A DNA stretch of 64,000 nucleotides from Chrysemys picta bellii (taxonomy: Eukaryota; Chordata; Testudines; Emydidae): assembly GCF_011386835.1 (NCBI RefSeq), contig NC_088797.1, positions 36,331,583 to 36,395,582 on the forward strand, written 5' to 3'. This document shows positions 23,801-38,800 of this stretch, piece by piece; position 1 is the first letter of the stretch; each line of letters begins with the position of its first letter. Under the pieces are notes generated by a model. That model saw only the letters and a program-made list of their open reading frames with translations, made no database searches and was not told the origin of the DNA. A program made the translations under genes and the position numbers.

Positions 23801-26800
23801 CAATTTATCCAGATTAGATCCTGAGGAGGAATTATTGAATGGCAGGACCCACAAGTCACAGTGCTTCTCCACTACCTCCTCATTCAGTGTACTTCCCAGG
23901 TATTTATCATGAAAAAAAAAAAAGTCCCTACAAAGTCAAAAACCATCACAGACTGCAAAAGGGACTAATGAAGTAGTAGTAACCCTGATGATAACACTAG
24001 CAACAGCACTGGCAGCAACAGAAGGCACATATTTTCTATTTCTGAATTCTTAAGAGCACATGGACAGTTTAGGCCTTTATTTATTGCTCGATTAATTAAG
24101 TTTATGCAGGCAAACACTATGCTTTTTAGAAGTGGAATGATATTTCTATGATGAGAGCCAAAGAAGGCTCGGAACATAGTGTAATGGAAATCATGACCCA
24201 AAAATGGCCATTATTGTTATTTATTATTTGTATTACAGTAATAGTAAGAGACCCATTGTGCTAGGCATTATACAAACACAACAGTCCCAGCCCCAAGAGC
24301 TTACAAAGTGAGCAAAGCTCTTCTAGATAGCCATATTTATGAATACCGAATAGACCGTTTTTGAAATGACATCAGCACTGGTCTTATCATGAAGAACTGT
24401 CTATAGCGATTCACATCACACAGCAGAGATCAGTGCAAGGCTTCCAGGTAGTGCGGCAGGACTAGCCAAAGGCGGTGACAGAGAGCCACTATAGCACTCA
24501 GAGGAAACCCACTACTAGAAAAATAAAAAGAGTTTTAAGCAGCATGGCGAGGGACCTTTCACACTCATGGGCGAAGGGAATTATTTTTACTTTCCCTGTA
24601 ACACAACTGCTTAAAAACTACAGGCCAAATGCTATCCTCAACTATCCCTATGCCTTCCCATTGAAATCAACAAGGTTGCATGGATGTACCTGAGGCAGAA
24701 TTTCACCCTATTTGTCACTGACCAATTTGCAGGTAAGTATATTCAAGTTGCTTGTTTTAGATTTGAATGGGATCTAATAAAGAGGAAACTAAAGTCCACA
24801 TACAGTTAAGTCTTCACCTCTCACACGTTGGTCTACATTTGCCTTTTCCACTTTGGGCACTGGCAATAAATACTGGCAATAAATACTGAAGAAGTTACAC
24901 TTGTTTCTATCTCACCTACTTTTATCCATATTAATAAAAGGACACATCTCAAAATTTGGACATCACTTTCCCTCTGCACTCCTTGTTAAGCAATCTTTTA
25001 TGAATAATGTAAGTAAGGATAATATTCCAGATAGTATGCCTACTTTTTCCACTTTTCAAGGCAGCTTTGGGCCATCCAACAGCATTAGAAACTGTTACCA
25101 ATACATTCAAGCATCTTCATTTCCACCATCCCTTTTCCCCTAACTTATCCTTCTCTGATCTTTAAGAAAACACAGTGAAAGTCAGGATATAATTAAAGTG
25201 TAATGGGAAAAAGGAAATAGAAGTTGAAGACCAGAGAGGAGAAGGAAAGTTACGGGGAGAACACAGTCAAAAAAGGGAAAGGTATTTTTTGATGTTAAAA
25301 AGAAAGGCAGACCCCCATACCCAATGATATCAAAACTAGGGCTGTTGATTAATCGCAGTTAACTCATGCCCCTTCACGCTTCGGCCACCATTCCAGAGGA
25401 CCTGTTTCCATGCTGATGATGCTCATTAAAAAAAGAATTGATTAATTAAATTTGTGACTGAACTCCTTGGGGGAGAATTGTATGTCTCCTTTTCTGTTTT
25501 ACCTGCATTCTGACATATATTTCATCTTATAGCAGTCTCGGATGATGACCCAGCACATGTTAATTTTAAGAACACTTTCACAGCAGATTTGACAAAACGC
25601 AAAGAAGGTACCAATGTGAGATTTCTACAAATAGCTACAGCACTCAACCCAAGGTTTAAGAATCTGAAGTGCTTTCCAAAATCTGATCGTTATTGAGCAG
25701 AACCCATCATCAGCATGGACACATGTCCTCTGGAATGGTGGCTGAAGCATGAGAATCTTTAGCGCATCTGGCACGTAAATATTTTGCAATACCGGCTACA
25801 ACAGTGCCATGCGAACGCCTGTTCTCGCTTTCAGCTGACATTGTAAACAAGAAACGGCAGCTTTATCTCCTGCAAACTGTAACTAAACTTGTTTGCCTGA
25901 GCGACTGGCTGAAGTAAGGCTCTAAAATTTTACATGGTTTTATTTTTTTTGTACATAATTCTACATTTGTAAGTTTAACTTTCATGATAAAGAGATTGCA
26001 CTACAGTACTTGTATTAGGTGAATTGAAAAATATTATTTCTTTTTGTTTTTTACAGTGCAAATAAATATGAAGTGTGCACTGTACACTGTGTATTCTGTG
26101 CTACAATTGAAACCAATATATTTGAAAATGAGAAAACACCCAAAAATATTTAAATAAATGGTATTCTATTATTGTTTAGCAGCACGATTAATCGCATGAT
26201 TAATCACAATTAATGTTTTTAATTGCTTGAAAGCCCTAATCAGGACCCAATAACTTATAGCAGTACACAAATGTGGAGAGTACCACTGGTCCCAGCACTG
26301 CCTAGGTGACTTGGTAGTAGAAGCTGTCCATCCTATTCCACAACCCATGGCAGAAAGAAGAGGGAAATAGGACCTTTATTTTCAGGATGGGTGTAATCTC
26401 CACAGGAGAACCATGACCTCTTCTGCCACTTTTGCACCTTAGATTTTACATAAATTTCTGGTTTCAGAGTAGCAGCCCTGTTAGTCTGTATCCGCAAAAA
26501 GAACAGGAGTACTTGTGGCACCTCAGAGACTAACAAATTTATTAGAGCATAAGCTTTCGTGGAGAAGTGGGCTGTAGTCCACGAAAGCTTATGCTCTAAT
26601 AAATTTGTTAGTCTCTAAGGTGCCACAAGTACTCCTGTTCTTTTTACATAAATTTCTAACATTCTCCTTTTCTAAATTTCCCAGTTTGCTACATGATTTC
26701 ATGATCTGCTATTGTTATTTAATTCTCATCTTCACCACCACGTTAGCAATGCTTCTGTCAAATGAATGTGTACATATATAGATACTTATTTGAAACTGGT

Positions 26801-29800
26801 CAGAGTATTTTGTGTCATTCTGAAGATGTAAGACACATCAGAAAGGATAAGCAATTATGTTGTTAAACTAGAAGTCTTGAAAATCATCAAACAGTTTTTG
26901 CAACACCATTTGAGCATGATTATGTAGAGAACAGATTCAAACTTTACAAAATGCTTTAGATGTTTAATATCAATGACCAGTAAGTAAATGAATCTTTCAC
27001 AAAGAGAATTAATTAAGATGCCATTATGTGCTTAAAATTAATTAAGTCATATTGTCAAAAGTGATTTCTGAATGCTCACAGCAGACAATCATACACGTTA
27101 GATTGTTGTCTGAGCCCACCCACCAGCTATCCATTCTACTTCTTTTCTGAATACCTCTAGATGACTGATTCCAACAACTTGCAGGAAACTGGAGATTCTT
27201 GACAAACAAAGATGACATCTCATTTGTGGAATTAGGGAAAGTAATTTGTACAGTTTACAGCACCAGTGAGCAGAAATTTTAACAAGGGAAGGCAATTTAT
27301 TTTGTACATGTTTATAGAGTGCTTGGAAATATAGAGTTATATAAGTGCCAAATAGTATTATAAATAGTCCCTACACTGGACATAAAATTTTGAGCATTAA
27401 CCTGGGAAGAAAAACATTTGAACATTTTGTGAATAAATGCTAAACAATACTGAAAGTAAGAATTCAAATACTATTTAATTTTATCTTATTAAATAAGCAT
27501 TTGTAGAAAATTATAGCTGTTTCCCCACAATCATCTATAATTCATCTCAATAATAGGGGAGTTATAATGTCGCTAGTTCTGCCTTACTGTGATGGAACTT
27601 TTACAGAAAGGATACAGGCAATCTGCCCTAAAAATTAAAAACAGGAATAATTCTGATTATTATTTGTATTGCAGTTGAATCTAGGGGCCACAACCCAAGA
27701 TCAGAGCCCCGTTGTGCATGGCACTCTTACAAACATAACGAGATACTGTCTCTGCCCTGAAGACTTTACAAATCCTTGGCCCCAATCCTGCAATAATTTA
27801 CGCACATGCTTAACTTTAAGTACATCAGCAGTCCTGTTGAACTCAACATGCATAAAGTTAAAGCATGTGTGTATGTTTTGGCAGGATTGGGAGTAAATTG
27901 GAAAGACAAAGAAAGGATGGAAGTAGAAACAGAGACACAGAGCGGAAAGACGACTTGCCCAAACAGACAGCAGGTCAGTGGCAGAGCAGAGAAGAAAGCA
28001 CAGGTCTCCTGACTCCCAGTGCAGTGCCCTCGGTAATACTGCTTACATTTTTTTTAAACTGAAATTGACTTAAAAAAAAGTTAGGTGTAAGGGAGTTTAA
28101 AGCTATAACAGCGTTTAAAAGAGAACTGGATAAATTCATGGAGGTTAAGTCCATTAATGGCTATTAGCCAGGATGGGTAAGGAATGGTGTCCCTAGCCTT
28201 TGTTTATCAGAGGGTGGAGATGGATGGCAGGAGAGAGATCACTTGATCATTACCTGTTAGGTTCACTCCCTTTGGGGCACCTGGCATTGGCCAATGTCGG
28301 TAGACAGGATACCGGACTAGATGGACCTTTGGTCTGACCCAGTACGGCCGTTCTTATGTTTAAAGTCTACCTTGACTCGACAGGGAAAGCATTCTGACTT
28401 CAATGCGAGAACTACTGGATGAGGCTGAATGGATCAAAAGATAGGTAATGTGGATATAGAGTTTCCCATCTCCAGGCCACTGGGTCAAAGCCAGCCCAGG
28501 TTAGAAACCAAAAAAGGTAAGTACCTATCTTGAGGCTGTTTATCATTAGAATATGTAATTCTATCATTTTCTGAAGTTCTTTCAGTTACAGTTACTGCAT
28601 TTGCAATGCAGACTAAAAATACATGGTGCCCTGTGCAGCCTGAACACTATGTTGTTACCGAATTCTAAGAACACTACATATTTTTCCCTCTGGCAAATGC
28701 TAATTTGAAGTATTTTTTCAACAGTAATTAATTAATAATACATTCACAATTAAATATTAATGACAAACTCCTCTGGGAACCTAACCAGGTTCATTAACAT
28801 CAAAAATAGCTTTCCCCATGACAGCTGTGGTAATTTCTTCTTGAGTATCTATTAATGACTCAGACAACATTTCTTCAGAGCTATGGGCCAAATTTTGCAC
28901 TAGGTTACATGTGCATAGGTCCCACTCACTTTCATGGGCACTATGTACATGCCTTTCAAGGATGTAAAGCAGGGGTGGGCAAACTTTTTGGCCTGAGGGC
29001 CACATCTGGGTATGGAAATTGTATGGCAGGCTATGAATGCTCACGAAATTGGGGGTTGGGGTGCAGGAGGGCTCCAGCCAGGCAGTTCCTGGCCAATGGG
29101 AGCTGCGGAGGCAGCTCTTGGGGCGGGGACAGCGTGCAGAGCCCCCTGGCTGCCCCTTCATGTAGGAACCGGAGGAGGGACATGCCGCTGCTTCCAGGAG
29201 CTATGCAGAGTGGGGCATGACCTCAACCCTGCTCCCCAGCTGCCACACCGGAGCAGGGCAAGCCCCAGACACTGCTTCCCGGCTGGAGCTCGAAGGCTGG
29301 ATTAAAATGTCTGGAGGGCCATATGTGGCCCCCGAGCCATAGTTTGCCCACCCCTGGTGTAAAGGGAGAATTTGGCCTTGTGTGCCATATTACTTCAAAA
29401 AGTCCAGTCTAAAGACACTACACTGTAGAAAACCAAGCAAGTCCTTTCCACAGCGCTAGTAGTTATGTGCCTTCGCACCAGGAATGCTTCTTGTCATACA
29501 AGAATATGTTGCTATTCTTAAAACATGCATAAATCTGAACAACAAACACTTAATATAGTTTACTGCAAGCCCACTGATTGCTGTAAGCCTTGACAGACAA
29601 TACTGCCACATAAATGAAAACACATGGGACAAGATATTTTACTCCATGAATTTTAAATTATAGCAGACACACCATTTTTATAGTGCAGTCTCCTTTCTTA
29701 TAGTACTATCAACCCTTCTTTTGGGTACACAGCATTTTCCAAAGCTAGCAATGATGTACACAACATATAAAACAGATGTTTTTAACAGTATATTTTAATT

Positions 29801-32800
29801 AATTTTAAGTTTTTAATTTTATTTACTTTTTGAACAAAGTGTGAAATTCATTTCCTCTTTTGGGTGCTTTAAATGATACCCTCTTACCACCTGTAGCAGG
29901 GGAGAATCTTGACTGGACAGTGGGGAATGAGAGAAGCCCAAAATGTATGCCTGGCAGGAAGAGAAGCTCTGCCACACCCCAATGGCAGTTCTCTGCTTAG
30001 CTGTTGACTTGGCAAAAGGATATGGAGGCTGATTGGCTGCTGGGTGCCTCCCCTCCCCCCATTTAAACTACACTAGGATTTTCAAAAGCCTCTACTCTCT
30101 GGTTAGTTGTCCCGCCCTCTGTCCCCTTAGTTGTAAATTAGGAGTTATGCTGCTTATGATGCTACGGGTCAGACTGATTGCCTGTTTTTATGGATCAGAA
30201 AGGGCCGGCTTCCAGTGGTAAACAAGACCCAGGATTGCACACTTGGACCATGCGCTCATTGGGGGGGGAGGGGTTGAGGGGGAAGGAGGACCTTGGGATC
30301 TAGGCAGACTGAGGTTCCCCCCCACCCAGCCTTGTGGCCTCTGTTACTCTACCCCTCCTTAAGCCGTTATATGTTATTTGCATCTTCAATGAATCTTTGA
30401 TGTTATTCATCAAGGGAAGAATTTAAAAAAAATGCATCTTGCTTTTAATGTACAGTCTGATTGCTGTGAAGTGCCTATTATCCCACTGATAGACAATTAA
30501 CATAGATAACCTCTCAGTTTTGTGAAAATACTGCTGCTGCTTTACAATTCCCCTATAGCTTCGCAGCCTCCTCCACCTTTCATATCAGCTAGTAAGTTGC
30601 AATAGATCTTTTATTCTGATTTCTAGTGCTGAAAGAAAAAAAAGAAGTACACTGCTGAACCTCAAGACAGTGCACTTCAATAGCTAACCTTGACATAATT
30701 CAGGAACAGTAATGTGGGATTCTGTACCATTCCATGGATCTTCATTGTAACAGCTAGTTTGGGAAGGGCAGGGGAGGGCAAAAATGCAGTAGATGCAGTG
30801 AAAATCTATTTGCCATCACATCAACTGTAAATTTAGATAAGATCATTTATTTTCAACTTATAAACTCGCTGCTACAGGTCTGTTCCTGTGAAAAGAGATA
30901 TGGAATACCACTACGGTCTTGAAGCACTGCAGTTTGCTTTCTGAAATGTGCTTCTACTCTGACAAATATCATAGAAGGGTTCGATGGTTGTTGCCTCTCT
31001 GATTTCAGTATCAAAATGTGTTCAGTTTTGAATGAAAAAAATGGTTTTTCCCAACTACTAGCCCTGCAAACTCAGCCTTAGCTCAGAGTCTCAAGTGGGT
31101 TCTTTCCATCTGGCATATCACCGTCTGTAATAAAGGTTCTGTAGGACAAATTAAGCCCTCAGTGACACCTGTGCTACTCCACTGCCTGCAGTGAGGAAGA
31201 ACAGATGTAACTAATTGGAACTTGGAAAACAATTCTGTTATGATTAAACAGAATACAGCTCACTCCATTTTATCTGTGCTCCCGCTATAGTGTGAACAAC
31301 AATAAAAAGCAGTAAAATCTTATTTTAAATCAATAAAATGAGCAGATCTGAATTTCTGAATACACAAAATGAACAGTAAGAAGCTGTCATTTCCTTACTA
31401 GTTATATTTCAGACTAGAAACTCATTTTAAGCAGCACATCCTTTTTCTTATGGTACCAGAAAAAAAGAATTGTAAGAGCAGATGACATCCTGAGTAGGGT
31501 CAAAAATCTCCCCCTTCTTAGTGGTTGTTTCTCTTTTCATGCCCTCTCATCTTGATACAGCTGCTAGATATTGCAATGTCATGCTGGATTTAGCCACTGT
31601 CTCTAGGACAGATCATTAACCCCTCGCCTGCCCTGAGCCAGTGTAGGATTAGTAAACCCACCCAATCACAGATCCATTGGTATATAAGCACAGATGGCTC
31701 TAAATTATAAAATCTATGACAAAAGGGCAATAGTTAAATTTTAAAAATGTAGTTCATTAATTCAAATTGATGAAAGACAGTAGAAAAAAGCATCAATAAC
31801 TTACCATTATTGTTCCTCCTGTTTGGGTTCTTAGAGGCTTCAGCACCTTTCTCTGAACAAGGAAATTGGGAAGAAAGAGAACTGGTGGAATTTCTGTAAT
31901 TGTAGCCACTACAAATGACCACTACAGAAAAAAATAAAGAATAATTATGAATTAGTTTCTGAATAATTTACCTTATCTCCAAACTACTACTGTAATATTC
32001 TGTCACACAATTACTATCTACTGAACAAAAGCACATGGCTTTAACATACAGCATTTTCTCCCTACAAAAATAACAATGTCTATAATAGCAATCCTTAATA
32101 TTGGCCTCTGAACAGCTTCCTTTCTTTTAAGAGACCAGGACATCTCAAACTGCAATTTATGAGAAACATTATGTTTCAGAAGTCAGATTTTGGATTCTTA
32201 TGTCAAAGTCTGACAAAATTATTATTTTTTCAGTGATGTACAAATTTTAAATAGGCTAATAATGTTACAAAAACAACAGTGAAAATTCTTTAATGGTATT
32301 AATAGTTAGCTGTGCTTACTACATTGCTCAACCCTAAGGATCAAAAGAATACATCAAATAGATTTTAACTAAGAAGTGTAACACTTATTAATGAACATTT
32401 TGTATATCTTAGCTTAAACAATGCATAATAATTTGATTATTTTCATGCAAGATCAGGTAACATTTATTTTGCATATTAAACACTCCTGGAATATGTTTCA
32501 AGGCAAATGTTGTATTAAATAAGCAAGTAATCAAGAGAATGATTTGAAGAATTACTTCCAAAATATGTGATCTATTCTAGTGAAGAACTTGCTGATATTA
32601 CTTCTAAGAATCCATACTAACAGTGTTAGGAGCTATACCATGTCTAAATATATTTCAAAACCTAAATCACAGCTAAGAATATATAACATCTGCATTTCAA
32701 GTTATTACTCAATATTTCATAAAGATATTCAGGTCAATAAACTGGAAACCTTTGCACAAGGATTTTGAGTGGATCCCACTCCCTGCAGTATAATGAAATT

Positions 32801-35800
32801 TAAAGAGATTCTGTACACCTCTGTGATTCTCTTATTTCACCAGTTGTGCGATTGCAACTGGTGGGTGAATTTTAACAAAAGAATAAAACCTATATGCTTA
32901 TTTAGTCTCCTTGGGTATTCAAATTATGACCACTTATGGCCAAAACAGTTTAAAGGAAGACCGTAAGTATCATTTATTGGAGCAACTATGCATTAAGGTG
33001 TTTAAAACATAAAAAGTATATACATTGAGCATTGCTTACTTTGACAGCAGTTCACTTAAGAGTTTGTTATACTTTTATATTGAAAGAGATTTCAAAGACA
33101 ACATATGGCTTATACCATATCGGAAACTGTTAAAGTTTCACAATAACAGCTGTCCATCATTAATACAACTACCTTCACTATCATCTTTTAATGTGGCAAG
33201 ACTTTCTAAAATCTATTTAAAAGCTGTTGTAACTTCTGGTTAGTACTATAAATACAAAGAGCCAATTTCACCCTTAGTGCATCTTAAAATTTCACCCCAG
33301 TGCTGAATTTGGCCTAGTATAAAATCTGGTATCAAGCACTACAGACAGCTGGAAAATGTAAGAACATTTCACAAAAAAATTATGTTGATGTTTTCTGGCC
33401 AGCTCTATAAACACACTGTAACCCATGCGTAATAATACAATTTGTAATCTCCTCCACAATGTAATTTGGCCAAAGTAAAGTATAGCCTTACTATACCACC
33501 CCTTTCATTTGCACAGTGCCAGGCTAAGGAGAAAAGCATGAAACAAACCACAGTTACAATACTGCAAACATCTATTTACATGAACATTTAAAAAAGAAAA
33601 GGGAAAAATGGGGTCAGAAAAAGAAGAAATGGGGCACCGAAAAGTGTCAAATCAATTTATTATATAACAACAACAAATTTGGAATCATGATGCAATCATT
33701 CCAGCTTGGTATTCTTATGATTACACAGATGACTCAAAGCTTTTCATTCACAGATAAGGGCAGTTATAGAATGCTTTCAGATAATTAAAGCCCAAGAACT
33801 CTCAATGTTGGTATATGCTATATATGTTCATTTTATTCTAATTAACAGAATACTTGACTAGATATTTAGCGTAAGATAAACATAAATCACGAGAAAAGTT
33901 TTCAGTCCTGAAAGATACAGCTAAAACTGTGGAAAATATACATTTTATTGAAAGATAACAACAGTCAGGACATTAGTGTCCTTGATCATATTTTGACACA
34001 GTTCTGCTCAGATGTTTTTTTTGTTGCTTCCAAAATTGATTATCCTACCCTTCCCCCACTCCTCCTTCTCAGTTATTAGCTGTGTGCATTAGAAACTGAA
34101 GAAAAGAATATACACCTCTACCCCGATATAACGTGACCCAATATAACACGAATTCTGATATAACGCAGTAAAGCAGTGCTCCGGAGGGGGGGGGGGTTGC
34201 GCACTCTGGGGAATCAAAGCAAGTTCGATATAACGCAGTTTCACCTATAACGCGGTAAGATTTTTTTGGCTCCCGAGGACAGCGTTATACCAGAGTAGAG
34301 GCGTACCACTTAATAATTGTGTTTTATAGTACATGTTCATCATATTGAATGACTATCAGGTTAATAACCCTAAATATGAAACAATAAAACACATATAAAT
34401 GGGAATGTCACCGACCCAACCATCTGCCCACCAGGTTTTGACCTGCCAAGGCACCTGTGGGTCATCCCTGAACTGGTTGCAAATAAGACAGGGTAATTGT
34501 GTGGCCAATCTTTTGAAATGGGGTTTTTCTAATGACCCGCGATGTAGATGCGATCAACTTCAGACTATGTCATAGCCTTACAAGCATCCTCTGACTTACT
34601 TTGAAGGCAGATTCTTCACCTGTTTTGGATGACTTATCCACAAAATCCTATTCGTAAAGCCAAAAATGGCATTTTTACCAAACATATTTTCATTTGTTTA
34701 GGATTAAATGGTTTTCGCGTATGTTGACAGGATTTATCATTATGAGGCGAAGATATCTGTATGGGTTGGGCTAAACCCCCCCACTTATCTTGGGCATGTG
34801 GAATGCTTGCCTTCGTGAATGAGGATACCTGTACCAGCAACTTCGGCAGAACTGAAGCTTGCATTAATAAAAGGGGGAAAGGGGGTTTCTAGACCAATAC
34901 ATAATTAAAAAGCTGACTTTCTGGATGCATGCCAAGGCAATGTCAGCTTCCTGAGTCTGCACACAGTTCCAGTACCTCTGCTGATATAGCTGTTCCCTAA
35001 ATCTTTCATACCTACTAGGTACATTTAATTCTCTAGTAGGTGTCGATGAAGTGTTTGAAGCACTGTGTATTGGTTCAATGTATGCCGTGCACTGCAGAAT
35101 GGGCAGTATTTTATCATGTTTATCCACCAAGCAAGGCTTCCCACTGCAACTACACATAGGCATGAAAAGGAGCTAAATTCTGCTTTCCTATGTGCTTTCT
35201 ATAGGAGTTGAGCAGTAGAATGGCACATTCCTTGTCAGACTTGTTTATGGCTCCTATGCACAAATCTAACAAAAGAATTTGCTTCATAACAAATAGCCAT
35301 CGTTACCGCAGCTCCAGATAACTATGTTTAATAAGCCTGCTTCTAAAAGCAAATGGCTAGCATAGGCAGCTATATGTTTGTCAAATATTTAATTGGACCT
35401 TGAACTTCCATAAGGTCAGAAAAGGAGCAGTAACAATAATTCTTTGTATCAATTTAACAGAGAGATTTTTACCCTCTGATTTTTGTAGACTTTTCTCACA
35501 AACCTTTAGGACAATATTGCTCAAGTTTGGATTTGCAATCCCAAAGCGGGTTATGAAGCCATGGTCTGGGGACCACATTTTCTATAGGCTAAGGTTTTTT
35601 GTGTGTTTTAAAATAATTGTTCTCATTATTTTTCTAGCACTTCTGGTTGCCAATATAACTTAAGTGTAAATGCTGCTGTTATAGCGCTGACTGAATATAT
35701 ATCACTGAGTAAGCTGAAATTTTCCATATATACATTCATTATATTTTTTAAATATGAAAATATCAAATGTATAATGTCCTGAATGTAAGCACTGGCTCTG

Positions 35801-38800
35801 GTCATATTTGGCAGAATAGTTAAAACTTTTTATAAATATTTTAATTTCATAAAATAAATAAATGATTATGTATTACACTGCAATGGAGGGGCTGGCTAAA
35901 ACAACGCAAAAGATGTTGAGATATAAGATACAAAATATTCTGAGATATTTGATCATTGTCTGCAGCTTCAGGCCAGCCCTGCCAGGAATGTGAGAGCATC
36001 CAGATTCCCAGGCCAGCCAGCTCACTATGATGCTAACTGCCCCAGAAGTCTGAAAGCCCTGGAGTCCCCAGCATGTAACTACAGCTTTTGGGAGCAGAGC
36101 TGGGGAAAGAACTGATTTTTCCGTTCAGCCAGCAAACCAAAAAAATCAGAGGCAATATTCAGTTTGGTTGGGAATTTGTCAGCAAATTGGAAATTGCTCT
36201 AGAGCCTGGTGATTAAGGCACTCACGTGTGAGGAAGGAGATGTGGATTCAAATGTTCCCTCTGCCTGATTCAGAAGATGGACTTGAATCCACATCTCCTA
36301 CCTTCCAGGTGAATGCTTTATTCTCACATTCTCTCTCTGTGGCCCAATTAATTTTTAAGTATTTGTGCACAGCACAACAGTTTCAATAGGAGAGACACAC
36401 TCACCCTAGAAGAGAAAATATCTTGGTGGTTAGGGCCCTTACCTAGAAAAGGGGGAGATCTGAGTTCAAGTCCCTGCTCCAGAGTGGGCACTCAAACCTG
36501 ATTCTCCCACATCCTAGGCAAGTGCCCTAACCAGCAAGATAAAGTTTATGAAGAGAACAGAAAGACATGCATGCAGTTCGCTGATCCTGAAAAAATTTTC
36601 CCCAGCAAAACTACTGGGTCAAATGTGCAATAGTTTTGAGTTGACTAAAACTGCATTTTTCAGTGAATAAACTACTTCATCCGAAAAATGTCACCCAGCT
36701 ACACATGGGAGCCCCAACAGCTGCTATTAGCAGCCGTGAAACTGATGAGAATGTCAATTTCACTCAGCAGCTGTTCCGGTTGGGGAGCAGATTTCATTTT
36801 ATAAACACTGTGTCAGTGTTTCCAAAATGTGTGGGTTTTAGGCAGGGAGGGGAAGGATTGCTGGTTCACAGAATTTTTTTTAAAAATTACATTCATTCAA
36901 CTAAATCAAATTTCAAAAATGCAAAATTTCCTGCAAATTGGAAATTCCATGTTTTGGCCGGCTCTACTTGACAGAGACTTCTTTTTATTCAGGGCCTCAG
37001 TCTTTTATTGAGGGGTGCATATTTTTATTAATTGACACTATCAAAATGCTTATATTTATTGTTCATGTGTCCCATATAAACTGAAAAATAATATTAAGAT
37101 TAGAGGACTTCTTAGTGAAAGTTACACCTTTATGAAATACAACTTTACCTAGCCACAATTTTCAATTCATAAGGTTTTTCAGCTCAAGGTTCATCATTTC
37201 AAAGTGCCCCAGCCAGAATGAATGCTAATCACACAATGTTACTTTACCTGTATGGCAATATTTGTAGGTTTACCCACTCTGCACCAATTTCTGAGTGTGG
37301 CAGATTTATACACACAACAGCTTGAAAGTGTCATACTCATCACATACTGCACATGTACTTGCAAGCATAATTCCTGCTTTTTACAAGTGCAAAAGCATGC
37401 CACAATTTGAAAGTCTAACTCAGTAATCAACACTGGAGTAAGCACAGTAAACTTTCAATACCAATAAATTAAGCCTAATTTAGATGAATTGTTTCCATGT
37501 ATTTATGGGGCAAGCTGTCTAATGCTCCTTTGAAGCCACAATTCTATCATGAAGAGACTTCCTATTATAAAAATAACTTAGTACCACATCAACATTACAA
37601 ACAAAAGCACTAAGTGTACAGAAAAAATTAAAATGTAATTACAAAGGAAAAGTACAGAATAATAACGGATAATGATAATGATTTGCATACAACATGTAGC
37701 CAATGTATCACTGGCCACTCTAGCAAGACATCACAATTCAATGACTAAACAATGAATATTTTATATTCATAGTACTTTATGTGCATAGCAGAAGCGCAAA
37801 ATGATTTACTGGATACCTCTTGAAAGCCCTCCAAGATATGGTTCTGTATGCATATAAAAAAATTAAAGAGAAATATATTCAAACATTTGGAATACATGGT
37901 AACTTGAGGTAATTTAATTTTCCAAGCTGTCAATCGGTCAGAAATATCTGTCTTCATGACATCGCTCTTTATTAGTTTCTTCTGATGCGGAACAAAAGAC
38001 AGAGATTATATTGTAATCTTAGAAGTCACTGTACTTTCTGCATTAAGCTTATCTAGATAACATATGGTATTATAAATCAATACATGTAACTATTTCTTTG
38101 GTAGACATTTGTTCTCATTCAGTCATCATCAATTTTTTAATCCTATTTCCATCCCTTTATACACTGTACTTGTTGCATGTAACTCAGGAACTTGCCTCCA
38201 GTCAAAATGGGTCCTGTGTCCATAAGAGTAACAAACAGCAAGTTTCCCACAGACAGCAAACACTGCACTCAATGATGTGTCTTCATTTTTCTCTTATATG
38301 TTCTTGTTTGGTGACAAAGTGTACCTAACCCATTTTATTTGCGTTGATAATGCTACAGGAATTTAAAAAAGGATTCACCGTATTCTGCTCAGAAGTGGGA
38401 GTAAGTAATTTTCTGAGGGTAATAATCCAATTGAAGTTTTATTTTTAAATATTTCACTCCCTCACTGTTTAAGAGAGGTAAAATAAAAGCATGAATTAGA
38501 CAGACCAAGTAAACCATGAACCATTTGAGTTTTTCTTTTGTTGCGAACACCCATATTAAACTACTTGACAGTATTATTAAGTTTGACTCACAAAATAGTA
38601 TGCACCACCATTTCAGAATGTTAGCTTTTAAGAGATCTTCACTTAGGCCCAGATCCTGCAAAGACTTGACTTATTCATGTGCTTAACTTTAAAGGTTATG
38701 AATAATCTCATTTATTCATTCACTGAGACTGTTAAGCATATGCATAGAGGCGTCCATCTTTAGCAGGAACAGTTCCTTAACATATATAAAACACCAATTT

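Larger units (their letters stand above)
22813..31804 (-). other. HDAC11 intron 4
   Basis: 8.99 kb, GT-AG. Besides listed elements, 22813-24204, 24331-25336, 26658-27654 and 29365-31804 are mostly AT-rich unique sequence. A somewhat GC-richer patch at about 29890-30340 may be an old unclassified repeat. Confidence 0.85.

Noticed and set aside
28855..29305. ORFs of 97-126 codons
   Set aside because: They fall across the MITE 28970-29356, with no coding signature.
36430..36490. A true tRNA gene
   Set aside because: A/B-box-like words are present, but I could not fold a full cloverleaf, and the sequence is part of an inverted repeat.
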